A stretch of DNA of 64,000 nucleotides from Bradyrhizobium liaoningense (GTDB lineage: Bacteria > Pseudomonadota > Alphaproteobacteria > Rhizobiales > Xanthobacteraceae). A program made the translations under genes and the position numbers. The notes under the pieces are model-generated. The model ran no database searches. It was not told where the DNA came from and saw only the letters and a list, made by a program, of their open reading frames with translations. Below, piece by piece: positions 29,250 to 40,108 of the stretch. The stretch's first letter is position 1; each line of letters begins with the position of its first letter. Where the stretch lies: the NCBI RefSeq assembly GCF_018130955.1, contig NZ_JAFCJM010000001.1, forward strand, positions 124,001 to 188,000. Reading direction: 5' to 3'.

Positions 29250-30245
29250 ATGAATAGCTTAGACCACAAGTTTGCCGTGGCGCCCATGATGGACTGGACC
29301 GACCGGCAGTGTCGCGTCTTCCATCGCCATCTGACGCGGCGGGCGCTGCTCTACACGGAGATGCTGACCACCGGCGCAATCCTCCATGGCGACCGGGCGC
29401 GGCTGCTTGGGTTCGATGCGTGCGAGCATCCCGTGGCGTTGCAACTCGGCGGCTCCGATCTGCGTGACCTCGCGGAAGCCGCGAAGATCGGCGAAGAGTT
29501 TGGCTATGACGAGATCAATCTCAACGTCGGCTGCCCATCGGACCGTGTGAAGGACGGCCGCTTTGGCGCCTGCCTGATGGCGGAGCCGGCGCTGGTTGCG
29601 ACCTGCGTCGCTGCGATGAAGCGCGCCGTGCGCGTTCCCGTCACCGTGAAGTGCCGCATCGGCATCGACGACCAGGATCCGGAATTGGCACTCGATGCGC
29701 TGGCGCGCGGTGTCGTGGAGGCGGGCAGCGATGCCCTCATCGTGCACGCCCGCAAGGCCTGGCTCAACGGGCTGTCGCCGAAGGAGAACCGCGACATCCC
29801 GCCGCTCGACTACGACCGCGTGTACCGGCTCAAGCGCGCGATGCCGCAGGTGCCTATCATCATCAATGGCGGCATCCTGAGCATCGACGAAGCGAGGGCG
29901 CATCTCGCCCATGTCGACGGTGTGATGCTCGGCCGGGCCGCCTATCAGGAGCCGTGGCGGCTGCTCGCGGTCGACCCCGAGATCTTTGGGGAAGCGGCTC
30001 CGCACGCGACCATGCAGGGCGCGTTCGAGGCGATGATGCCCTATATCGAGGCGCAGCTTGCGCAGGGGACGCGGCTGCATGCCATCACGCGACATTTCGT
30101 CGGTGCTTTCCATGCGGTGCCGGGGGCGCGCGCGTTCCGCCGTCATCTCGCGGAGAACGGCGTCAGGGCGGGGGCGGGCATCGACGTGCTGCGCGAGGCG
30201 ATCGCGTGCGTCACGCAGCGCGTGCCGGTTGAGGCCGCGGCGTAG
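29250..30245 (+). CDS. dusA: tRNA-dihydrouridine(20/20a) synthase
   Basis: Flavoenzyme that reduces uridine 20/20a in the tRNA D-loop. 331 residues with the DusA start VAPMMDWTDRQCRVFHR, the catalytic loop NLNVGCPSDRVKDGRFGACLM (Cys in GCPS) and FMN-contacting IIINGGI and GVMLGRAAY. The ATG has only a weak ribosome site. The 5' end, which many phages use as attachment site, is intact. Confidence 0.96.
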   Translation: MNSLDHKFAVAPMMDWTDRQCRVFHRHLTRRALLYTEMLTTGAILHGDRARLLGFDACEHPVALQLGGSDLRDLAEAAKIGEEFGYDEINLNVGCPSDRVKDGRFGACLMAEPALVATCVAAMKRAVRVPVTVKCRIGIDDQDPELALDALARGVVEAGSDALIVHARKAWLNGLSPKENRDIPPLDYDRVYRLKRAMPQVPIIINGGILSIDEARAHLAHVDGVMLGRAAYQEPWRLLAVDPEIFGEAAPHATMQGAFEAMMPYIEAQLAQGTRLHAITRHFVGAFHAVPGARAFRRHLAENGVRAGAGIDVLREAIACVTQRVPVEAAA

Positions 30246-30250
30246 TCGCC

Positions 30251-30763
30251 CTACTGATAGCCGTGCAGCTTCAGCCGGTCGGCGCGCACTTCCAGGCGCT
30301 CCAGCCGGTCGAGGAAGCTCATGCCGAGCAGGTTGGTCTTCATCGTGCCGTGCGGCACCACCAGCGCGGGCACCGAGCGTTCGACCAGCTTGCCGACCGC
30401 GAGACGGTCGAGCGTGAGCCGCGCCGCCTTGGTGTGACCGCCCGCGGTCTCGACGTCGACATTGTAGTCCAACAGTTCCAGCGGCAGGCCGGCGGCCTTC
30501 GCCGTCTCGTAGGTGAGCACCACGGAGGTCGCACCGGTGTCTACCACCATCGGCGCGTTGACGCCGTTGATCCGTGCGAGCAGCGCGAACTCGCCGCCGC
30601 GGCCGCGCTGGATCTCGACGGCCTGCGTCTTCACGCTGGTGCGCTTGCGCAGGAAATCGGACACGGTGTCGGTGGCGCGCGCCACCTGCTCGGGATCGTT
30701 GTAGGCGACGACCGCGCCTGCGGTTGCGGTCAGAAGCAGCAGGACGAGAATGAGGCGGCTCAT
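30251..30763 (-). CDS. Retropepsin-like aspartic protease (TIGR02281 type)
   Basis: 170-residue protein with an N-terminal hydrophobic segment (signal anchor, residues 3-20) and a single aspartic protease lobe: MVVDTGATSVVLT holds the active Asp-Thr-Gly, LLGMSFLDRL the second hydrophobic-hydrophobic-Gly element. These clan AA proteins act as dimers, probably in the periplasm. Substrate unknown. Convergent with dusA, 5 bases apart at the stops, and followed upstream by a DUF1289 gene on the same strand. Confidence 0.85.
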   Translation of the reverse strand: MSRLILVLLLLTATAGAVVAYNDPEQVARATDTVSDFLRKRTSVKTQAVEIQRGRGGEFALLARINGVNAPMVVDTGATSVVLTYETAKAAGLPLELLDYNVDVETAGGHTKAARLTLDRLAVGKLVERSVPALVVPHGTMKTNLLGMSFLDRLERLEVRADRLKLHGYQ

Positions 30764-30788
30764 CGGACGCCTCCAAAGGCCCGCGCCG

Positions 30789-30986
30789 TCAGGCCTTCGA
30801 ACTCGCCAGGGGCTGAAGCCCGGCTTCCGCCATGCGCGCGGGCAAGAGAGACATTACCGCGAGCCGTTCGCTGCGCTCCATCGCATGCCAGCGCGCGATC
30901 TCGGGCAGCGTGCGGCCGCAACCGAAACACAGCTTGGTCTTGGGATCGATCATACAGACGGCGATGCACGGCGTGTCTTTGCTCAT
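30789..30986 (-). CDS. DUF1289 domain protein
   Basis: A 65-residue protein matching the DUF1289 pattern: PCIAVCMIDPKTKLCFGCGRT with four cysteines spaced for metal or iron-sulfur binding, then the conserved RWHAMERSER helix. Function is not established for the family. It lies 25 bases upstream of the protease gene on the same strand and the two are probably co-transcribed. Confidence 0.85.
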   Translation of the reverse strand: MSKDTPCIAVCMIDPKTKLCFGCGRTLPEIARWHAMERSERLAVMSLLPARMAEAGLQPLASSKA

Positions 30987-31029
30987 TCAGACATAGTGAC
31001 GGATGATCGGGCAGGTCTGCAAGCATCTC

Positions 31030-32625
<1,596 letters not shown>

Positions 32626-32689
32626 GAAGCAACACAATTCCTGCCCGCGCGCAGACGGGCCTTCTGCATTCTCTATCTCTGGCAACAAA

Positions 32690-32711
32690 TCCTTAAGAGC
32701 TGACTTAAGGA
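32690..32711. promoter_or_regulatory. Inverted repeat upstream of the histidine kinase
   Basis: TCCTTAAG (32690-32697) and CTTAAGGA (32704-32711) are a perfect 8-bp dyad with a 6-base spacer, 65-86 bases before the kinase start. AT-rich arms and no T run make an operator more likely than a terminator. The binding protein is unknown. Confidence 0.5.
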
Positions 32712-32725
32712 GCTAAAGAATTACG

Positions 32726-32740
32726 TTAACGGGGGGTTAA
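32726..32740. promoter_or_regulatory. CtrA-type box (TTAA-N7-TTAA)
   Basis: TTAACGGGGGGTTAA has the exact half-site spacing of CtrA sites. On the kinase strand it reads TTAACC...GTTAAC, close to the full TTAACC consensus. It lies about 100 bases before the start of a cell-cycle-type histidine kinase, a sensible CtrA target. Function is inferred. Confidence 0.5.
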
Positions 32741-32776
32741 TTTGGTCGCGCGAGGGCAGGCGGCCGAACCTGCCAA

Positions 32777-34054
32777 TCACTGCGTCAGCGCATACTGCGC
32801 GATATAGACCGCCGCGCCCGCGAGATACCCGATCAGCGCCGGCCCCGCGATCCGCCGCGCGTACCAGAAGAACTCGATCTTTTCGAGCCCCATCGCGGCG
32901 ACACCTGCGGCGGAACCGATGATCAGAATCGATCCGCCGGTGCCGGCGCAGTAGGCGATGAACTCCCAGATAAAGCTGTCGGGCGGATAGTGCGCGAGGT
33001 CGTACATGCCCATCGTCGCGGCGACGAGCGGCACGTTGTCGATCACGGCGCTGAAAAGGCCGAGCAGGATCACGATGACATCCTGTCGGCCGACGGTCGT
33101 CTCGAGCCATCGAGCGAGCATCGCCAGGAGGCCGGCATGGTCGAGGCAGGCGACCGCGAGCAGGATGCCGACGAAGAACACGATCGCGCTCATGTCGATG
33201 CGGGTCAGCGCATGCGCCAGCGTGAGCGGGCGGCGGACATGTTCGTCCTTGTTGCGATGAACGAGCTCGCCGACCAGCCAGACGATACCGAGCCCGAGCA
33301 GCACGCCCATGAAGGGCGGCAGATGTGTGATCGTCTTGAAGGCGGGCACGGCGATCAGCGTGCCGAGCCCGAGGTAGAACATCAGGTTGCGTTCAAGCAA
33401 TGCGACGTTCCGCAGGCCGTCCTCCCTCGGCGGAGACGCGATGGTCTTGCCCTTGAGGGAGATGCTGACGAATGCCAGCGGTACGAGCAGGTTGACCAGC
33501 GAAGGGAGGAAGACGGCGCCCATGATGTTCAGCGGCGTTATTTGTCCGCCGATCCAGAGCATGGTCGTGGTCACATCACCGATCACGGTCCACGCACCGC
33601 CCGCATTCGCGGCGATGACGATCACGGAAGCGAACAGCAGGCGGTCGTCGCGCCTTGCGAGCAGCCGCTGGATCAACGAGACCATCACGATGGTCGTCGT
33701 GAGATTGTCCAGGACGGCGCTCAGGAAGAACGCGACGAAGCCGACCAGCCACAATAGCCGGACCTGGCTTGTCGTGCTCATGCGCGAGGTGATGACCTCG
33801 AATCCGTCATGCGCGTCGATCACCTCGACGATCGTCATCGCGCCGATGAGGAAGAACACGATCTGCGCGGTGGAGGCGACGGATTCATCGATCTGGCGGC
33901 CGACCATGGCGTGGTCGCCGATCGCGATCGCATAGACAGCCCACAGCAGCCCTGCGCCGATCAGCGCCGACGCGCTCTTGTTGACGCCGAGCGGATGCTC
34001 CAGCGCGATCGCCGCATAGGCCAGAACGAAGATGGCGGTGATCGCGATGAGCAA
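32777..34054 (-). CDS. nhaD: Sodium:proton antiporter NhaD
   Basis: 425-residue, roughly 12-helix membrane protein of the ion transporter superfamily. NhaD-like stretches include SAVLDNLTTTIVMVSL, NAGGAWTVIGDVTTTMLW, GLFSAVIDNVPLVAATMG and CAGTGGSILIIGSAAG. It exports Na+ (or Li+) in exchange for protons. The start appears to be a TTG at 34054, 22 bases after the stop of the dehydrogenase gene, so the two are probably co-transcribed. No better ATG is present upstream. Confidence 0.9.
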   Translation of the reverse strand: MLIAITAIFVLAYAAIALEHPLGVNKSASALIGAGLLWAVYAIAIGDHAMVGRQIDESVASTAQIVFFLIGAMTIVEVIDAHDGFEVITSRMSTTSQVRLLWLVGFVAFFLSAVLDNLTTTIVMVSLIQRLLARRDDRLLFASVIVIAANAGGAWTVIGDVTTTMLWIGGQITPLNIMGAVFLPSLVNLLVPLAFVSISLKGKTIASPPREDGLRNVALLERNLMFYLGLGTLIAVPAFKTITHLPPFMGVLLGLGIVWLVGELVHRNKDEHVRRPLTLAHALTRIDMSAIVFFVGILLAVACLDHAGLLAMLARWLETTVGRQDVIVILLGLFSAVIDNVPLVAATMGMYDLAHYPPDSFIWEFIAYCAGTGGSILIIGSAAGVAAMGLEKIEFFWYARRIAGPALIGYLAGAAVYIAQYALTQ

Positions 34055-34076
34055 GATGCGGCCGGAGCTTCCGGGG

Positions 34077-34949
34077 TCAGCGCGACAGGCGCGCGAGCAG
34101 GCTCGACGTATCCCAACGCTTGCCGCCCATCTTCTCGACCTCCGAATAGAACTGGTCGACCAGCGCGGTCACCGGCAGGTTGGCGCCGTTGCGGCGGGCT
34201 TCGGCTAGCGAGATCGAGAGATCCTTGCGCATCCATTCGACGGCGAAGCCGAAATCGTACTTGCCCTCGTTCATGGTCTTGTAGCGATTCTCCATCTGCC
34301 AGGACTGCGCGGCCCCTTTTGAGATGGTCTCGATCACGGCGGCGACGTCGAGACCACTCTTTTTGGCGAAATGGATGCCCTCAGAGAGCCCCTGAACGAG
34401 TCCGGCGATGCAGATCTGGTTGACCATTTTTGTCAGCTGGCCGGAGCCGGCGGGCCCGAGCAGTTTGCACATCCGCGCATATGAACCTGTGATGATCGGC
34501 TCAGCACCGGCGTACGCATCCGCGGCACCGCCGCACATCACCGTGAGCACGCCGTTCTCCGCTCCGGCCTGGCCGCCGGAGACGGGCGCGTCGACGAATT
34601 TGAAGCCGGCCTTGGTGGCGGCGGCGTCGAGTTCGCGCGCGACCTCAGCCGAAGCAGTGGTGTGGTCGACGAAGGTCGCGCCCTTCTTCATGCCGGCAAA
34701 GGCGCCGTCCGCGCCGATCGTCACCGCGCGGAGATCGTTGTCGTTGCCAACGCAGCACATCACAAAATCCTGGCCTTCGGCGGCGGCCTTCGGCGTCGCC
34801 GCGGTCTTGCCGCCGAACTTGTCGGCCCATTCCTTCGCCTTGGCCGCGGTGCGGTTGTAGACGGTGACCTCATGGCCGCCCTTTTTCACGAGGTGACCCG
34901 CCATCGGGAAGCCCATCACGCCGAGACCGAGGAAAGCGACTTTAGCCAT
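34077..34949 (-). CDS. Beta-hydroxyacid dehydrogenase (3-hydroxyisobutyrate dehydrogenase family)
   Basis: 290-residue NAD(P)-dependent oxidoreductase. N-terminal Rossmann GLGVMGFPMAGHLVKKG, the substrate-binding APVSGGQAGAENG, and the catalytic Lys in GSGQLTKMVNQ are all present. Substrates in this family include 3-hydroxyisobutyrate, tartronate semialdehyde and succinic semialdehyde; sequence alone does not choose among them. It is transcribed ahead of nhaD. Confidence 0.88.
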   Translation of the reverse strand: MAKVAFLGLGVMGFPMAGHLVKKGGHEVTVYNRTAAKAKEWADKFGGKTAATPKAAAEGQDFVMCCVGNDNDLRAVTIGADGAFAGMKKGATFVDHTTASAEVARELDAAATKAGFKFVDAPVSGGQAGAENGVLTVMCGGAADAYAGAEPIITGSYARMCKLLGPAGSGQLTKMVNQICIAGLVQGLSEGIHFAKKSGLDVAAVIETISKGAAQSWQMENRYKTMNEGKYDFGFAVEWMRKDLSISLAEARRNGANLPVTALVDQFYSEVEKMGGKRWDTSSLLARLSR

Positions 34950-35163
34950 GTGTGTAACCTTGTTTTGACCCTGGGATTTTGCGGTTTTGCCGGGCCTGGA
35001 GCCGGCCGGGCCGTGTTCTGAAGAGGGGTTCCGCCGCGCGGGGGCGGAACGGGCGCACCATAAACCCTAGAGCGAGGAGGGCAACGGCTTCGTTTGGTGA
35101 CCTCCTGTGCTAGGATGCAAGGACAAGGACAAATAAGGACTTCAAGAAAAGGGAGTGAGCGAC

Positions 35164-35598
35164 ATGGGTGTGAGCGTGGGTGTCCTCGATCATTTCAACA
35201 TCAGGACCCGGAAACTCGCCGATACGGTCCGCTTCTATGAGGACGTGCTGGGCCTCGAGAAGGGCGCGCGGCCGAATTTCGCCTTTCCAGGCGCCTGGAT
35301 GTACAGCGAGGGCAAGCCGGTGGTGCACCTCGTCGATATTTCCGCGACCTCCGAACCACAAAAGCCCGATTCCGGCGTTGTCCACCATGTCGCCTTCGTC
35401 AGCAGCGGCTTCGACGGCATGAAGCAGCGGCTGGCCTCCAAGGGCATGGCGTTCGAGGCCCGGCAGGTGCCTGGCGGCGATCTCTGGCAGATCTTCGTCA
35501 ACGACCCGAACGGGGTCATGATCGAGCTGAATTACGAGGCGGCCAGGGAGCAGGGAGCTGCGCCTATCGAGGCTGTTGGCGATATGTTCAGGCAGTAG
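35164..35598 (+). CDS. VOC (glyoxalase/dioxygenase fold) protein
   Basis: 144-residue protein with two beta-alpha-beta-beta-beta units of the vicinal oxygen chelate fold: VLDHFNIRTRKLADTVRFYEDVLGL and HHVAFVSSGFDGMKQRL, ending DPNGVMIELNYE. The metal ligands His (LDHFN), His (VHHVAF) and Glu (IELNY) are in place. The ATG at 35164 is 8 bases after GGGAG; an upstream GTG overlaps that site. Possible roles are a lyase or a dioxygenase; the substrate is unknown. Confidence 0.85.
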   Translation: MGVSVGVLDHFNIRTRKLADTVRFYEDVLGLEKGARPNFAFPGAWMYSEGKPVVHLVDISATSEPQKPDSGVVHHVAFVSSGFDGMKQRLASKGMAFEARQVPGGDLWQIFVNDPNGVMIELNYEAAREQGAAPIEAVGDMFRQ

Positions 35599-35653
35599 CC
35601 TTTTGGGCATTTCCGCTCTAATGGGTCGCATCAAGAATTTTAGGAGATGCGCC

Positions 35654-36775
35654 TTGAGCGTGACGCAGCAGCAGGTTCTCGAGGTCCTCGGCCGGATCAA
35701 ATCGCCGCGCGGGGTCGCGCTCACCAATGCCAATGTGCTGAGCGCGATCAGCGCCTCCGACGGCAAGGTCTTCTTCTCGATCAATGTCGATGCCGCGGAA
35801 GCTCGGGCCTGGGAAGCCGTCCGCGCCGAGGCCGAAGCCGCCGTCCGCGCCATTCCCGGGGTAACCACGGCCATGGTGGCGCTCACCGCCGAGCGCAAGC
35901 CGGGCGCTGCACCGGCGGGCCGCGGCGCGCCTGGCGTCCAGCCCGTGCATGCCCACAAGCCTCCGCAGGGTGGGACGTCGCCGATGTCGCGCCAGGCCGA
36001 GATTCCGGGCGTTGCCGCCGTCATCGCGGTCGCCTCCGGCAAGGGCGGGGTCGGCAAGTCCACGACCGCTCTCAACCTGGCGCTGGGCCTGCGCGACCTC
36101 GGCCTGAAGGTCGGGCTGCTCGACGCCGACATCTACGGCCCCTCGGTCCCGCGCCTGACGGGCCTGCGCGACAAGCCGGAACTGAACGCCGAGCGCAAGA
36201 TGATTCCGCTTCGGCGTTTCGGCCTCGCCATCATGTCGATCGGCTTCCTCGTCGAGGAGGAGACGGCGATGATCTGGCGCGGCCCCATGGTGATGTCGGC
36301 GGTGACGCAGATGCTGCGCGACGTCGACTGGGGCAGGCTCGACGTGCTCGTCGTCGACATGCCGCCCGGCACGGGCGATGCCCAGCTCACGCTCGCCCAG
36401 AACGTTCCCCTCAAAGGCGCGGTGATCGTCTCTACTCCGCAGGACCTGTCCCTGATTGACGCGCGGCGGGGCCTTGCCATGTTCAAGAAAGTCAACGTGC
36501 CCGTGCTCGGCATCGTCGAGAACATGAGCTACTTCCAGTGCCCCCATTGCGGAACCAAGTCGGACATTTTCGGCCATGGCGGAGCGCGACACGAGGCCGA
36601 CAAGCTCGGGGTGCCCTTCCTGGGCGAAATTCCACTGCACATGGCGATTCGCTCGACCTCGGACGCCGGAAATCCGGTGGTCGACAGCGAGCCGGACGGC
36701 CCCCACGCAGCGATCTACCGCGCGATCGCCGGGGGGGTCCGCGACCAGCTCAAGGGCGCGATTTCCGCAGGCTAG
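35654..36775 (+). CDS. mrp: Iron-sulfur cluster carrier ATPase Mrp/ApbC
   Basis: 373-residue P-loop NTPase that binds and hands over Fe-S clusters. An N-terminal MIP18/DUF59 domain (1 to about 85), a Pro/Gly-rich linker, then the deviant Walker A SGKGGVGKSTTALNL (from about residue 128), DMPPGTGD, and the cluster-binding CPHC in YFQCPHCGTKSDIFG. The start is a TTG at 35654 with GGAG 7 bases before; it matches where the family begins. Confidence 0.92.
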   Translation: MSVTQQQVLEVLGRIKSPRGVALTNANVLSAISASDGKVFFSINVDAAEARAWEAVRAEAEAAVRAIPGVTTAMVALTAERKPGAAPAGRGAPGVQPVHAHKPPQGGTSPMSRQAEIPGVAAVIAVASGKGGVGKSTTALNLALGLRDLGLKVGLLDADIYGPSVPRLTGLRDKPELNAERKMIPLRRFGLAIMSIGFLVEEETAMIWRGPMVMSAVTQMLRDVDWGRLDVLVVDMPPGTGDAQLTLAQNVPLKGAVIVSTPQDLSLIDARRGLAMFKKVNVPVLGIVENMSYFQCPHCGTKSDIFGHGGARHEADKLGVPFLGEIPLHMAIRSTSDAGNPVVDSEPDGPHAAIYRAIAGGVRDQLKGAISAG

Positions 36776-36854
36776 GCCGGCCCGTCCGGCATGCGACTTT
36801 CGTACAGTCCAGTCATGCCATTGTCGCGTTTCGTAACCGGGGCATCCATGTTAA

Positions 36855-38057
<1,203 letters not shown>

Positions 38058-38099
38058 TCAAAGCTTAGGCGTTTACGCCTTAAGTCGTAAGACCGGAAA

Positions 38100-38130
38100 G
38101 CCCGGCCTCGCCAGCGAGGCCGGGCTTTTT
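38100..38130 (+). terminator. Rho-independent terminator after TRAP binding protein 1
   Basis: Arms of GCCCGGCCTCGC (38100-38111) and its exact complement (38114-38125), effectively an 11-bp GC-rich stem with a 4-base loop, followed by TTTTT (38126-38130). This separates the two binding-protein genes into independent units. Confidence 0.92.
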
Positions 38131-38221
38131 GCGTCTGGCAATCGGGAACCGGATGTTCCATTCTCCGGTCGAAGCCTCACCAAGAAGGCGCCTGACACAA
38201 TCACCAGAGGGAAGGATTCCA

Positions 38222-39310
38222 ATGAAGCGACGAGACTTTATCAAGGTAACCGGCATCAGCGCCGTCGGCGCGGCGACGCTGGCTACGCCGGCCATCGCGC
38301 AGTCGATGCCGGAGATCAAGTGGCGGTTGACGGCGAGCTGGCCGAAATCACTCGACACGCTCTGGGGCGGCGTCGAGTTGTTTGCCAAACTCGTTGGCGA
38401 AGCCACCGACAACAAGTTCCAGATTCAGACCTTTGCCGGCGGCGAGATCGTACCGGGCTTGCAGGTACTCGATGCGGTGCAAAATGGCACGGTCGAGATG
38501 GGGCATACGGCCTCCTATTACTACTTCGGCAAGGATCCGACCTTTGCCTTCGCGACGGCGGTGCCATTCGGCCCCAACCAGCGTCTCAACCAGGCTTGGT
38601 ACATGCTGGGCGGTGGCAGGGAGCTGATGAACGAGTTCTACAAGGGCTACAACGTCACCTCGTTCCTCGCCGGCAATACCGGTTGTCAGATGGGCGGCTG
38701 GTTCCGGAAGGAGATCAACAGCGTAGACGATCTGAAGGGATTGAAGATGCGCATCGGCGGCTTCGCCGGGAAAGTCCTGCAAAAGCTCGGCGTCGTGCCG
38801 CAGCAGCTTGCGGGCGGCGACATCTATCCAGCGCTGGAAAAGGGCACGATCGACGCTGCCGAATGGGTCGGGCCGTATGACGACGAGAAGCTCGGCTTCA
38901 ACAAGGTCGCGCCGCACTATTACTATCCCGGATGGTGGGAGGGCGGCCCGATGTTGATGGGGCTCGTCAACCTGGACAAGTGGAATACGCTGCCGAAATC
39001 CTATCAAGGCGTCATCGAGCAGGCCGGCCAGGCGGCCAATAATTGGATGATGGCGAGATACGATCAGGCCAATCCCACGGCGCTGAAGAAATTGCTCGCC
39101 GGTGGCACAAAGCTGCACGCGTTTTCGCCGCCGATCATGCAGGCCTGCCTGAAGGCGACCAAGGAGCTGTACGCCGAAACCGCTGCCACCAATCCGAACT
39201 TCAAGAAGGTACTGGATTCCATGAACAGCTTCACCGGCAACGGATATCAGTGGTTCCAGGTCGCCGAGCTCGGCTACGACAGCTTCATGGCGCGCAATCC
39301 GCAGATCTGA
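38222..39310 (+). CDS. TRAP transporter substrate-binding protein, Tat-exported (copy 2)
   Basis: 362-residue paralogue of the preceding gene. It shares the Tat signal (KRRDFIK), the mature start AQSMPE(I/V)KWRLT and the ligand-site stretch [19 protein letters not shown]. Differences cluster in the middle and at the C-terminus (for example LMGLVNLDKWNTLPKSYQG), so the two may bind different acids. Start chosen at 38222 after GAGGGA and by alignment with copy 1. It has its own promoter region and terminator. Confidence 0.93.
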   Translation: MKRRDFIKVTGISAVGAATLATPAIAQSMPEIKWRLTASWPKSLDTLWGGVELFAKLVGEATDNKFQIQTFAGGEIVPGLQVLDAVQNGTVEMGHTASYYYFGKDPTFAFATAVPFGPNQRLNQAWYMLGGGRELMNEFYKGYNVTSFLAGNTGCQMGGWFRKEINSVDDLKGLKMRIGGFAGKVLQKLGVVPQQLAGGDIYPALEKGTIDAAEWVGPYDDEKLGFNKVAPHYYYPGWWEGGPMLMGLVNLDKWNTLPKSYQGVIEQAGQAANNWMMARYDQANPTALKKLLAGGTKLHAFSPPIMQACLKATKELYAETAATNPNFKKVLDSMNSFTGNGYQWFQVAELGYDSFMARNPQI

Positions 39311-39333
39311 TCGTGGCAAGCCACGAGACGGAA

Positions 39334-39363
39334 AGCCCCGGAGCGAAAAACTCCGGGGCTTTT
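39334..39363 (+). terminator. Rho-independent terminator after TRAP binding protein 2
   Basis: AGCCCCGGAG (39334-39343) pairs exactly with CTCCGGGGCT (39351-39360) around a 7-base loop, followed by TTT. A flanking A run on the left makes it able to work from both sides. Confidence 0.88.
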
Positions 39364-39432
39364 GCCTTGAACCCGTCCGACCCGTGGGTCAGGATTTCCC
39401 GCTCTATCGGAAGCAGCCGGACCTGACGTGAC

Positions 39433-40107
39433 ATGCGCCTTCTAATCGTCGAGGACAATTTCGAGCTGTCGCAGCTCGTCGCAAATGGACTGATGGCGGC
39501 GGGTTACGAGAGCGACATCGTGAACAGTGCTGCGGAGGCACGCGACGCCGCGCGCAATGTCAGCTATGCCGCCATGGTCCTCGATCTCGGCCTGCCGGAC
39601 GGCGACGGACTGTCGGTGCTACGCGAGCTGCGCCGGCACGCTGATCCGCTGCCGGTGCTGGTGCTGACAGCACGTGGGGGCCTCCAGGACCGCCTCACAG
39701 GCCTGCGCAGCGGTGCCGACGACTATCTGGTGAAACCGTTCGCGCTCGAGGAATTGGTGGCGCGGCTGGAGGCCATCCTGCGCCGTCCCGGCCAGTTGCT
39801 CGGCCGCTCGCTGCGGCTGGCCAACCTCATCTACGATACGGAAAGCCGGCAGATCTTCGTCGACGATGCGCCGCGCATCATCTCGTCGCGCGAGACATCC
39901 GTGCTGGAGATCTTGCTGCGCCGGCAGGGCAGGGTGGTGCCGAAGAAGAACGTCGAGGATCATATCTTCGGGCTGGAAGGCGAGGTCGCCTCCAACGCCG
40001 TCGAGGTCTACATCTCGCGCCTGCGCAAGCAGCTTGCGGAGTGCGGCGCGAGGGTTGTGATCCACACCATTCGCGGCGTCGGCTATCTGATGGCCGAGGA
40101 GAAATAG
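39433..40107 (+). CDS. OmpR-family response regulator (TctD-like)
   Basis: 224 residues: receiver domain with the acidic pair ED (residues 7-8), phospho-Asp in MVLDLGLPDGDG, Lys in YLVKPFALEEL, then a winged helix (SRETSVLEILLRRQGRVV, NAVEVYISRLRKQL, TIRGVGYLM). The order regulator-then-kinase and the TctE-type partner point to control of tricarboxylate or related transport; the nearby TRAP genes are likely targets by context. The kinase begins 1 base after its stop. Confidence 0.93.
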   Translation: MRLLIVEDNFELSQLVANGLMAAGYESDIVNSAAEARDAARNVSYAAMVLDLGLPDGDGLSVLRELRRHADPLPVLVLTARGGLQDRLTGLRSGADDYLVKPFALEELVARLEAILRRPGQLLGRSLRLANLIYDTESRQIFVDDAPRIISSRETSVLEILLRRQGRVVPKKNVEDHIFGLEGEVASNAVEVYISRLRKQLAECGARVVIHTIRGVGYLMAEEK

Positions 40108-40108
40108 C

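Noticed and set aside
28936..29253. 105-codon open frame before dusA
   Set aside because: No family, no ribosome site, contains the perfect dyad and overlaps the dusA start by 4 bases. Kept only as an unexplained gap.
29259..30776. Long minus-strand frame across dusA and the protease gene
   Set aside because: Low-complexity Arg/Ala/Asp-rich translation typical of a shadow frame; both real genes there are firm.
38063..38083. Small hairpin before the first TRAP terminator as a separate element
   Set aside because: The stem has a bulge and sits directly before a far stronger terminator; probably incidental.
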